Positions 34,091-45,417 of a DNA stretch of 64,000 nucleotides are shown piece by piece (within the stretch, counting starts at the first letter, position 1; every line of letters starts with the position of its first letter). The stretch is from assembly GCA_021030905.1 (NCBI GenBank), contig JAGFMI010000002.1:2835738-2899737 (forward strand), read 5' to 3'. The DNA is from Pyrenula massariospora. Lineage: Eukaryota; Ascomycota; Eurotiomycetes; Pyrenulales; Pyrenulaceae. Made by a program: the position numbers and the translations under genes. The notes beneath the pieces were generated by a model. It was not told the origin of the DNA, did no database searches, and saw nothing but the letters and a program-made list of their open reading frames with translations.

Positions 34091-36300
34091 CTATTTCCAG
34101 TCCTTCGAGCCATCTTCTATGGGGTCTTTTCCTTCCTTGGTAGTTCGTGTGGTATCGATGCTTACTATTGAGCTCGTCGCGGCTGCGTCATTGTCTCCGT
34201 ATCTTTCTCCGCTGACCGCATTCACATCCCTTGCCTCTGCCTCGATCGCCTCTGTCTCGGCCTCTTCTACCTTGCCCCCCGATACTTCCTGCTCACCTGG
34301 GTTACCATGACCCTTGCCCTCCTCAGCAGCCTTTTCGCTGTCAGCGCTCTTGAGCGGGTCATTTTTCTTGACGGTACGCCACTCCATGAAGACGGCGCCC
34401 AGAACGGCTAGACAGGCCATGTAAACGGCAATCTGGAAGACTGCACGCAACGAATCGTTATACGCATTAAGTGCCAATGTACGGTACGCGATCGGGATCT
34501 TATCGAGGATGTTCGTAGCCCCAGTGCTCTTAGTGAGCTCGGATGGGATGCCAGGGATGCCGGCAAGGCGGTTGGTCAGTTGGTTGTCAAGCACATTCTC
34601 CCCGACGGAGACGAAGACGGCGCCGAAGAGTGTCTGGCTGAGAGTAAAAAGGGATAAGGATTAGTAAATGGTGAATACCCGGGTGAACGGCAATTATCTC
34701 AGACATGGGGAGGGTAACCTCACCCGAAGAACATCAACGATGCGCCGATGGCTATGTCTTCCTTCGGTAGCGCCGTCTGTGCTGCCATGTTTGGGCCCTG
34801 CGAGGCACAGCCGAGACCGAAACCGTACAGGGTCTGATAACCGATCCACTTGGCCTCCGAAGTGTGAATCCCAAGGGTGCTGAGCAGACCGGCGCCGACC
34901 GCGGTGAGGCAAGCCCCGAATATTAAGAAAGGAGTGTAATAGCCGATGCGGGAGACTAGCTGGCCCGTGCCGATTGACGCTACGGCAGTGGGAAGCGCCG
35001 TGGAGAGAAGGTCTATGCCACTGTCGACGGCAGACTTGCCCTTGATAGCCTGGAACCAGAAAGGAAGGTAGTACACTGGCGTTCTAGCGTTAGCACGCAG
35101 TAATGTTGCCTATTCAAGACATTGCGGGCACTCACGGAACAAAGTCAGGTGTGCGCCAACGCACAAGCTCGTCCAGAAGCCGGAGGCAATACTGCGCTGG
35201 ACGAAGACGCGTGGCGGCAGAATGGCTTGCTCGGGTAGCCAGGTCTGAACAAAGGTAAAAGCGATTAAGAGCAGGAAAGCAAGAGTAAACAACACAATGA
35301 TACGTTTATTGCTCCACTAGATCCTCGAGTCAGCTCTACGGGTCGCGACAGTTGTGGAGGAAAAGTCGACTCACGCTATACGTAGTACCGCCCCATTGTA
35401 GGACGAGGCACAGGAGGACAATTCCAGGAACGAGGCAAAGAAAGCCTGGCGCATTGAGCTGCCGCATCTTGTCTTTGAAAGGAACCTCGGTACTGGGACG
35501 GTTGGGTATATGGAGTAGGAAGAAAACTAGCACTAATACCGCACCTCCAATAGGCACTAAAGCGGTAGTGTCAGTCTCGATTTGTCTCCGAGCATTTCAG
35601 GCGCGCTTACGATTGATGTAAAAGCACCATCTCCAGGTGATGTGTGTGGTCAAAGCGCCACCCACGGTCGGCCCAAGCACTGAAGAGACGCCGTAGATGG
35701 CGCCATAGCAACCTTGGTATTTGGGTCGTTTGTGCAACGGCATAGCGTAATAAAGGATCAACATCTAAGGTGCCAGGATGTCAGCCAATGGATATCACCG
35801 ACAATTAGACCATGGCTTGAGGGAGATGCTCGTTTCGGAGAAGGAAAAGGACATACAACGCCAGTAAGAACACCTCCAGCTCCCAGACCAGCGATGGCTC
35901 TCCCAAATATGAAGGCGACTGAAGTTGGAGCTGCACCACAGAGGGCGGATCCGGCCTCGAACATCAGGACCGATGACATGAAGGTGGCTTTGACGGGGAG
36001 GAACTTGTACAGCTTTCCAAACACCAGCTGGAAGGCGCAGTTGGTGAGCAGGTACGCTGTGCCGTACCAGCCAACATCCTTTTCTGAGTTGAAGGTGTCC
36101 GTGATGTGAGGAATGGCGGTCGAAATGATGAGCTTGTCCTGGCAATGCTTGTCAGCTTTGCTACTTCTTTCAAGCACGAAACGTACCAAGGACACCAAAA
36201 ACATCACCACAAATATGGACACCATGAGCAGCGCAAACTTCAGCCCCGAAGGATAAGTGATGTCGCTATCTTTGCCCTTCATGTCTTTCTGTTTGTCCAT
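34091..36300 (-). CDS. DHA2-family MFS efflux pump, 14 transmembrane helices
   Basis: Seven exons (36300-36187, 36138-35857, 35764-35611, 35556-35375, 35316-35136, 35075-34724, 34637-34091) join in frame to 603 residues; all six introns are GT-AG and 48-92 bp. The first helix region reads [25 protein letters not shown], the second [24 protein letters not shown], motif C-like [19 protein letters not shown] is present, and FYINLPIGG closes the sixth helix. These are the standard marks of fungal 14-spanner drug/toxin exporters of the Tri12/AflT/DHA2 type. It probably exports a small hydrophobic compound by proton antiport at the plasma membrane. The C-terminal 100 residues are hydrophilic and Glu-rich. 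No biosynthetic genes lie next to it, so its substrate is unknown. Confidence 0.92.
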
Positions 36301-39300
36301 CTATCACGGAGCTTCCTCTTACCCTTGTGCAGACGTCATGTTGATGAGGAATTGTACCTCACAAGGCGGTTGACCCAACTGTGGAAAAGCATCAGCCTGT
36401 CGTCAAAGTATCAAATGGCACACTCGATTGTTGGTGTTGGCGTCCGCCCGGCTAATGATCGGATGAGCGGCGAATTGCAACATCCAAATTTGCTGCTGGA
36501 ATCCAGTCTTGTTTTGTAGGTACACTGGCGCACCTAATTATTGGTATTAGTGTTCATCCGGCTGGTCAATAGATGCGTTATATCATCTAATATTCAATTT
36601 CAAATGCTGGAGTTTAGTTTGGTTGTGTCCGTACACAAGGGGAACCTGGTCTGGTTGTGCAATTACACATCAGTGAGGGTTGGTTTGCGAGATGTCATAG
36701 TTACAAAGCTTCACAAAGCGGTCTTCCGTCCAACATGAATCTACCATAAACAAGGTTATTCCTCCAGAGAAGGAAAGAATTATCACTAGATCGTTCGGGG
36801 TGATCCCTGGATAATGTTTTCCGCTGCTTTGATAGCAAACACACTCCGGGTTGAGGTATGACTAAGTTCCTGACGAGATAATTACCGAAAGTGATCCTGT
36901 CAAGCCCTCCAATCATTAGAGTCTATCAACTTCTTGCTCTTACCTTCCTGCGTCATCTGCCTGTGTTCTCCCTTACTGTGTCATAACATCACCGTCATGG
37001 AAGAGAGCCCAGAGTACGGAGTATCATTGATACGGTCATCATGGTAGTAGAGTAATATTAAACATTAAACTATACAGCCTTAACTCTTTCAATATTTTTC
37101 AGCTTGTGATGGTGAGATCAGATGACTTTGTGTGTACCATATCTGGTCATCCGGGATATTAGTGGTCGTGATAGACTTGATCATAAGTCTTGATACCAAT
37201 ACGACATTCATTGACCGCGCTATGACTTCTAATATTTAGCATAAGGTTTCTTGCATTTTGTAAGTTGTGAGGCACCTCGGACCTGCGACGCTAGTCCCAA
37301 CAAAGCATAGCTTGAATAGCTTCACGTACCCTCGACTTGACTTTTGAAAATACGAAAGTGCCTACGACATTAGAAACCGAGATCTTAACTATCAAGCAAA
37401 GGAAAAATTCCGAATGCCTAAGATTGAGAGAATGCTAGTCTAATCGAGTTGATGGTGCAATTGTTGATACGTAACATGTAGATGAAGCTAGCCTCGCCCA
37501 CCACCCCTTGCCTCACAATTGCCCAGACTGCATGTACCAACTCCCATAGCCCGGGACACAAGAGCTTCAACCTCATCAAGCTACCTTCGTAGCAGGAGAG
37601 AGATCTCTTCACGCGCTTGAGTCGGATGCTTGATCACAGGGTGCCCGCGTGTATTTGCCTGCTCTTATATATGTCCAAAGAGCCCGAGAATCTAATGCAT
37701 TTTGGTTATAGTTTACTAAACAAACATCGCAATCTCTCCGTAGTCTACGCTTGGGAGTGAGAAAGCGGAACCATAAAGGAACACGCCAGCGGCCTTTTGC
37801 AACATTGAATCCAGGGAGTAACACATGCACAGTTTGCCATCATCTCAACGGGATAATATTCCTTCATCACCGGTAGAACGCAAATTCCGGCAAAGACAAT
37901 TACGATAAAACTCTTGCAGTATTCGCCGCCACTTTCACGGTAGATTCTTTTGTGCCAGCTACGGTCAGATAAGCATTCATTAGCCGCAATCAATGCCGCC
38001 TTATCGGTAAATTCCAACGGTCCCAGCACGCCTTCAGCTTCATGGCACTGGGTACACAGCTTCAGATCAGTATGGTCGACATCAAATTCAACAGTAATAT
38101 CGAAGCCCTAACTAGTGATATCATCATCTAGCAATCTCTGATTAATAGTGATTTTGGATTTTGAAGTATTTACAATAATGAGCTGGAACTACCTGGCGAC
38201 GACGGCCGATGGTCAAAGCAATCTCGTTTTATTTGCAACACAGAAGCATTCTATAGGGACACCACTCTTCGTCAGAATCCAATCATTACTGTAGAGAACT
38301 TAGTACAATTGGAGGATGCAGATTCAAACCGCTCAACTAGTGCATGGTTGATGCAATGTCGGGAAATCGCCCATCTTATTTGGAGGCCAAGCAAATAGGA
38401 TAAAGAGAACACAACAACTTGTTCAAAGCCTATCACGAATCGGTTGACATTGCTGTGTACATTTGGCAGCACGGTAATGGCGGAGCCAAACAGGGAATTC
38501 ATCAATAATGACACGATTGAATAAAGGTCAGATTCGATAGCACGTACCGCGTTTGTAAGTACGCCGGCTTCTGGGCGTGCCGAACAATGCATTTCGAGCT
38601 GAAGATTTCAGCGTTTCGGACCCATCCTGTGAAGAGACGAAAGGATTGGGATCTGGGGTTTGTGGGAGACAACTCTTGTCCATCTTTGGCAAAAAGTATC
38701 TGGATCGGCGTGATCCCTGACGAGTGGAATGCATACGAAACCCTGTTAAGGGTATTGCGCATCCTGCCCGCCGGCCGCCTCTGTTGTAATTCAACCCTGG
38801 TTCACTGCCCCGGCGAGGACTACCTGCTCGAGTCCATGGTCCACGCAACTTCGAAGCCGAGACTGTGCTAACATCTTCGATCTCGTGTGGGGATAGAAGG
38901 ACAGCGAGCAAAGAGTGTCATGCGCATTTAGACACCGCCTGCAGATGTTGTGCCCGGCGGGCAACCAAGAAAAAAGTGTCCAAGTCCGAGAGTACACTCG
39001 AAATGTTTAAAGTCACATCTGAAGGGTGTGACCAATAACGGCGGCTAAAATGATCCCCTGCGAGGCCCGTATATGTGCTCAGGCGATCTACATACCGGCA
39101 TTGGCAAATTTCACGGCGATTGGAGGGTAATCGGGATCGTTATCTCTGCTGCTGGCGTTGAATAGTGACACAATCTCGGGGAAACCCAACTGTGGAGTAT
39201 GTTGATCATAAAGTACTAAGTTGCCCCGGAATCCCCTATTGACTCGACGAGCTGTTTCCCCGTGCCTGGATACTATGATCCTAGCGCTGTGGATACCGAA

Positions 39301-41210
39301 GTATCCGACGGGATAACACACCCCTTGCCCATGTCGTCAACAAATAGCATCTTTCAACTGAGACTTGAGCCTCTCTAATATTCTGACGGCCACGACGACA
39401 CGGTGCTAATGGTTGTATGCGATGAGCGGTATTAAATGTACGATAACCCTGGGAAAGCAACCTCCACACTCGAGAGACGGGCTACGAGCGCAGGAAAGTT
39501 TATTTTGAGTGGCTCTGCAGATTTGCGAAGATAGCCACAAGATAGATCGGCTTGGTCTCGCAAGGGTCGTAGATGCCGTTAAGGTTCTTCAATTAAGTTG
39601 AAGATATTTCCATCTGCTGCACTGAAGTTGTCAATGATCGCATTCTTCGATAGCCCACTAGGTCAAGTGGCCGTTTGGAAATGGATGTGGATGGTGCGTG
39701 CTACAAGGTTCGAAGACAAGGTCGGAATCATGCCGGTCTTGATACCGCGGTGTGGTGGGATAGGTCCCTTCTTCATGATCATGATCATCTCAATCAGAGC
39801 GCTTACGCCGGAGCGGGAATCAGCGTGGCTAACGCTCCATTGCGATGCTGCAAGATGGAGAGGCAGATCAGAAGGTCGTTTGTGGGGGTTACCAATTGGT
39901 GCAATAATGCCGCAGACAGACTTCACCTCCCTCGTATCACCCTCTTGAATACCGATACTCTGCATTTCAAGATATCCCACATCATAGGCGTTCGTGTTTG
40001 AACCATTCAGCATACGCTCAAGCACCTCTCTCTGAACACTGACATGGGGGCGAGTGGTCCACTCCATTTTCACAGAAAGATTGGTAGGCGCGCTCCCAAT
40101 AACGCCATGAATTGGATCAGCATCCTCGAAAGTAGTTTTGAGACACTCTGGAATCACTGTCACGATTCTCACTCACAATTTACGCCTCAATGTTAGAACA
40201 TCTGTTTCGTCCTTTAGAAGGAACCATTCAATAGGAGCTCTAGGCAATGTGAAAACGCCATCAAGTAGCCACTGCCACCCCCGGCAAAAGAACTTTGTTG
40301 TGGAGATTGATGATCGCTCGCCGAATTGTCACTTTCAGCTTTGCCTATTCTGTCAAGAAAGGTTCCTTGTCTATAGTAGATTTCATTAATGCCACAGTGC
40401 ACATTGCGTGCACGCGCATGCCACTTAAGGACATGGCCATCACTCAGGTGCCACTCTTCCAGGGAAGGACGAGTAAAAACAGCACCTCTAAGTGGCGAGT
40501 CATTTATCATTCGCAAGGCAAGTCTTCGATCTAAAGAGCCTAGGCACTGACAATTCAGGATCTTCCCCAATCGTGATTGTCGCGTTTCCGACGCGTCCAG
40601 GCCAAAGCCTTGCGTGAAAAAGAGCGCATGATTTGGTCTACGATCAGGGCCCCTATCCCTCTCTGGCCAGTATTTGTGGCTGATTCCATTTTAGGAGCTT
40701 TGGGGTCGGGTGCACTAGGGCTAAAATAGGCGTAGAGAGCCCGGAAAAGGTCTGGTACAAGCAGTCCACCGCCCTCTGAAATGGTCGAGCGACAAATTCT
40801 GACAGCGGTCAGCCTTGCCAGTACCCACACGGCGCAATGAATATGGAACATGGCGTTTGAATTATTGGAGCCTCAGAACGCCGGACGGCAAGTATTTCGT
40901 TTGTCTGCTCAATCAGTATGCGTGGAGAGATTTCCCTATCGAATCGTGTTTGACTCTAGACCGTGGATCTCAGAAAGCAAAGGCTTACCCTGCATTTTGG
41001 GCTGTACGCCTCACCCTGGTTTAGTGCAGAGATCACTGGAGGCATTGTGTCAAGACAGCCTCGATATGCCTCTAGGGTATATAACATGATTATTTTACCC
41101 TGATTCCCTCGAACGCAGGTTGGGTCTGTGAGTGACACGAAGTGTAGTTTGTGTCTAGTCCGATCCCTTCTTTCCATTCCATTTTATTTCAAGTCTAGGC
41201 TCCATCAATA
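36301..41210. other. 4.9 kb gene-poor stretch with orphan coding fragments
   Basis: No complete gene. Two minus-strand frames look partly coding: 38110-37745 (see separate entry) and 40172-39663, a 169-codon frame that lacks an ATG at its start (first codon GTG) and has no recognised domain. Both could be remnants of decayed genes. Stretches from 36.5 to 37.5 kb are A/T-rich. Confidence 0.4.
37745..38108 (-). pseudogene. Orphan coding-like fragment, unknown family
   Basis: Between two stops on the minus strand there is an open frame of about 120 codons with protein-like composition: VEFDVDHTDLKLCTQCHEAE, then VLGPLEFTDKAALIAANECL and YRESGGEYCKSFIVIVFAG. There is no in-frame ATG at the beginning (a TAG sits directly before the first codons), so if real it is an internal exon or a decayed piece. 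The Cys pattern CTQCH is present once. The family was not recognised. Confidence 0.3.
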
Positions 41211-42116
41211 ATGACCTTGACAATGGAGACATTGCGCTTAAACCGCCTGATCTGGTTCGGGAGACTTCTTCAATTCATCTTCGCTGTCACAATCCTTGGC
41301 ATCACGGGCGACAATGCCTCTATCTGGCATAGCATAGATTGCAGTACCCCAAGCAAACTTGCCTACAATATCGCCTGTGTATGTGAAATCCTCTCCCGGT
41401 TCTGCCATGTCTTCTCCTATTCGTCTGAACACACTAATCCTCAAACTCAGGCCGCCCTAACCCTTCCCTTCACCATTTACTTCCTCCTCTCCACCGGCCC
41501 TCTGACCACCTCCAAAGCTAACCACTTCCGCATCCCCTATTGGTCGCCCCTCGTCCAGCTCCTCCTCGACACCATCTTCCTCATCCTCTGGATAACCGCC
41601 ACCGCCCTCTCAGGCTACGACTGCAACGGCGTCTGCTCCAGCTGCAGCGCTGGAGGTAGCCTTGTCGACCAGGGCGCGGGCTTCACCGTGTTCTATGGGA
41701 ACTGGTATTGTGATTGCGTTTTTGATGGTGACCTTTTGAAGAAGAGGGGTGGTTTTAGGCCAGGCAATGGGGGAAGTGGGGAGTCGAGGATGGCGGAGAA
41801 GGCGGGAGAGATCGCGGCGAGGAAGGGGCTGGATGGAGCAATGATGTATGGATCTAATTTTTCATTGTCTGCCGTGTTAATTATGTTTTCTCTCCTCTTT
41901 TGGTTCCCCCTTCCCTCAAACTTTCCCTTAGCCTAAACTGACATACGAACAAATAGCTTTCTCCTTCTCTGCACAACCATCATGACCGCATACCACTTCT
42001 ATCAAGCTCGCAATGCCGCCGCGGGCTCAAACAGCAACAATGGAAAGGCGGAAAATGAAGCAGCGGTTATTGACACCGCTGATGGCATCGCGAATAAAGG
42101 TGCGAATTCTGCATAG
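41211..42116 (+). CDS. Four-helix membrane protein (MARVEL-like)
   Basis: Three exons (41211-41378, 41451-41845, 41957-42116) give 240 residues in frame; introns are 72 and 111 bp with clean borders (GTATGT..CTCAG, GTATGG..AATAG). Four hydrophobic segments occur: RLLQFIFAVTILGITG, the AALTLPFTIYFLL stretch, LVQLLLDTIFLILWITATAL, and after the second intron FLLLCTTIMTAYHFY. Between helices 3 and 4 is a Cys-rich loop (YDCNGVCSSCSAGG) and a YGNWYCDC motif. Four helices with the last close to a polar C-terminal tail fit the fungal MARVEL-domain proteins, which organise membrane domains or vesicle cargo. The C-terminal tail is Asn/Ala-rich and cytoplasmic. The match to MARVEL is by topology, not by a diagnostic motif. 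Confidence 0.75.
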
Positions 42117-45100
42117 GACGGCGTTCGACGGTTTGATCTCGATGGTACAATTTTGAGGCTTTGTCCTCATCGTCGTTGTGAACGTCTTCGTTTGACCTAG
42201 TGATAAGTTCCTAGCTAGTAGAATAAGCTTCTTTTAATATCGCGCACAGTTCTCCGCTGCTTCGGCTCCTCTCTATGACCAAGTCAGTACCCATTTTCGC
42301 AGCTGGAGGATGATGCCATGTCTATGGCGGAGCTAGGATTGGAAACCATGGACGAATAATTGATGTTGATGCGCCAAGATACAAATGCGCTGTTCTGCTT
42401 AGGAATATATCATGCGTCAATGTCATGCCCGTTATTGGATCCGCACCAGTTATTGCTTGTCACGCTGTAGGAGGCTCCGACATGATCTTACTAGGTGGAT
42501 TACGTCCGGCCGGGAACGACACTGACGTGTTCCATTACCTCAAATACTGTCATTGGAGAAGATGCTGGGCTAAATCCATCTGCGGTACGTCATACGGAGA
42601 AGCAGAAAAGAAGACGGCATGGAAGACGTCTGGGCCTTCCAAAGAGCAGCCACAGCAGACTTTGCTCGTGTTCTTCTGTTTTGCGGAAGGCAACGCGCAT
42701 CTTGGCACTCTATCTAAGCTTTGACACTTCGCGGCACATATCCCTCTTCTTTTGAAATGCTTCCTACAATACCTTTACGCTTGAAGCTTCTAGAAATCGT
42801 CCAGGCCTGCCGATGATAGCGATCCTCGACTAGTCCCTCGTGCTGTACATCGGAAAACTGACTGCATCCGAACCCAAATCAATAACGATAGACATACGTT
42901 CTGCAAGCGCCAGTTTGAGGCCACACAAAATCGCCTCGCCAGTGTCAGTGGCAATGGGTACAATCAGTATCTTTGTTGGAAGGCTAGCCTTGAAAGCTGT
43001 ACCGGGCAGGTAGATAGCCATCTCTAGGGCCATCGGGCGCGTCAAAATGTCGTCGGTGATGATGTCTCGCGTGACCGGTAAGCTTGCCGCCCAGATGGAG
43101 TAGCCGATGTCAGAAGACACCACCAAAGTGGAAGTCAGGAACTTGACGAGCGCACAAGTGTGGACTTTATGTATGATGATTTCATTATCCTTGTTGGAAA
43201 AAGATTGTGAATTATGGTAAGGACTGTGTATCGGAAGCATAATCTTGTCAAGGAGGGAGAAGTCATCGAAACAGTTTGCAATATGGAGAAAATCTCTTCA
43301 CTGCCTCTGAGCTGGATATTTTACATCCTTGTTTGACTCATAGCCAGGATCGATATCGTACGAATCGAAACCAATTCGATCTAATTTTGACAAGAGTATC
43401 TCGGAATTGTCTGATGAAATCTGGGCCGATAGGTTAAGAATTTGATTTGATAGCTATTATGCTCTTAAAGTGGAATAACTGCAGAAATTTTCAAGCATTA
43501 GCCAAGCCTTTTGTGTTCTCATATCTTGCTTACGATACAGAATGACTTTCCGCTACTGAGAGCAGCTAGATGCGCCTGCCAGTTTCTTGCAGTCCGCCAC
43601 AAGCTCTATCTTTGAGCTGAGAGGCGGCATCTCCCAATTTTTGTCCCTTTTCCAATGTTTCCGGTGTTTATTGCAGATTTTCGCCATAAATTGGTGTTAA
43701 GGTTTCACATTTCAATGCTCAGCGTATTTGTGTCTTCTATGGGTGGTGCTTTGTCGCCTCCAAGCTTATTTTCCCCCCAAACCTTGCATGAAACCAATCG
43801 CTCATCACGGATGAAGTGCTTGGAGTCTAGAGACTTCGGGCGAATAAGTCATAGGAGTTTGGCTAGAGGAGGATGGCAGGCGATAAGCTCGCGGAGAGAA
43901 GGTTTCCTCCTGGCCTGTCTCGATATATCAATACAGCTAATAGAGCATTGGAGAAGCATGTACAATCGTTCATGATACCATTTCATTGCAGAGTTCGAAG
44001 GACGTATGCGAATAAAAATCCAATTAGTCTCCTGGAGAGTATAGACATTAAATCCATGATTTGGACCAATGTAAATCTGTTGAAAGGAAAGGACGTGATG
44101 GTTGGCGCGCAAAAACTTTCAGGAAATTCTAAATCTGTAGATAGATCAATGTTGGCAGGCAAAGTAATTCTGCCTCGGCTCAATGCAATTTCTTAATCCC
44201 GGTTCATCAAGAATGCAAAGTCCAGCATGGATCACAAACCTGCTTTACTGGGACTAGGGAGCCGCTCTTTGCACTTTAAGTCTTACACACTCTCCCATGG
44301 ACCCACTGTCCGCGTTTTTCTTCTCTTTCCATTTATCTGACATATAGAGTTTCTCCAGCCGGAAGCGCCGTGGTTGACCATTACAATCGTTGTCTGATTG
44401 TGACCTTGGATCACCAAATCCAGAGATCTGCACTGCATTATACTCCGTGCTAATTTTTCCTGCAGAAGCCCCGTTTTATAGGTCTTTAATCCTCATCAAT
44501 AGTCTGTCTGACGGCATGAGACACCTTCCGTAACGACCGTACGACAGTGAAAGGCTGTAAGACATATCAAGCCACACACGCAAAGCCCATTGATGAGAAT
44601 TCATCCCCATCCTTAATATCTTCAAGTGTTTGTTTGACGATGAAAAGCTAACACAAATATCGCGATTAATAGCCTAGGTTGAAGATATATTAATCGTATC
44701 CTCGTTAGAGACTTTACTGATGCTTTACGCAAGACTCATCGGCGGACAACGGCTCCTGGGGCAAAAGGGATTGTGCAGGTTGAGACATAATCTTCAGGAA
44801 ATAGGCCTAGAAAAAGAGAGCCGCGCTAGCAAGTTGGAAGAGAATGGGACTCAAGGACAGAAGCTGGTCTAAGTTAGGGGCATTGCTACAAATTTTGAGG
44901 TATGTCACCTGTGGATTGTATGTTTTTTAAGGATGAACATAAACGGCCGTATAGTGATCCTAATTTATTCGTGATACTAGATTTATGAATAAAGCGCTAG
45001 ATTAAATAGGTAGTCATCTGTAATATACATTGCAAGAGCTTTCAGCTAACTGTGATCGCTATCTACTGATGAGACGTGATAATTTATGGCTTCAAATGCT

Positions 45101-45417
45101 ATGCGAATTTCCTGAAAGGGAATGAGTAGCCAAAAGCTCGCTATCCGACCATTGCGAACGTCAATTCTACCGCTCTATGATCATGTAGTGTCCCCACTGT
45201 ATCATATTAGCATAGATCGAAGGACTCAACATCTTTAAGAAGTAAATGGTTCGTAAAGTAGCAATGAAGTCTGGATGCTATAGTCCAAGAAAAGGGTCTT
45301 TTAGTCTTTCAGGTCTTACTAGAATGAAAGTATAGACACCAGCAAAAGACTTAATCATGCAAAAAACCGTATTAGCCTTTTAAAATTCAAAAGCCTCTGA
45401 TTGCTCCGGCGCTGTTG
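42117..45417. other. 3.3 kb A/T-rich intergenic region
   Basis: Holds only one frame worth listing (43240-42830, separate entry). The 43.3-45.4 kb part is clearly A/T-rich with very short frames. No transposon protein was recognised. Confidence 0.4.
42830..43240 (-). CDS. Hypothetical 136-residue protein, possibly a gene remnant
   Basis: Starts with ATG and stays open for 136 codons with ordinary protein composition: SSDIGYSIWAASLPVTRDII, then LTRPMALEMAIYLPGTAFKA and ILIVPIATDTGEAILCG. The alternation of hydrophobic strands and helices resembles an alpha/beta domain, but no family was recognised and there is no clear neighbour relation. It may be a fragment of a larger decayed gene. Confidence 0.3.
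   Translation of the reverse strand: MLPIHSPYHNSQSFSNKDNEIIIHKVHTCALVKFLTSTLVVSSDIGYSIWAASLPVTRDIITDDILTRPMALEMAIYLPGTAFKASLPTKILIVPIATDTGEAILCGLKLALAERMSIVIDLGSDAVSFPMYSTRD

Noticed and set aside
39663-40172. Possible condensation-domain or synthase remnant
   Set aside because: Some residues looked like a condensation-domain C-terminus, but no catalytic motif could be found, so no family is claimed.
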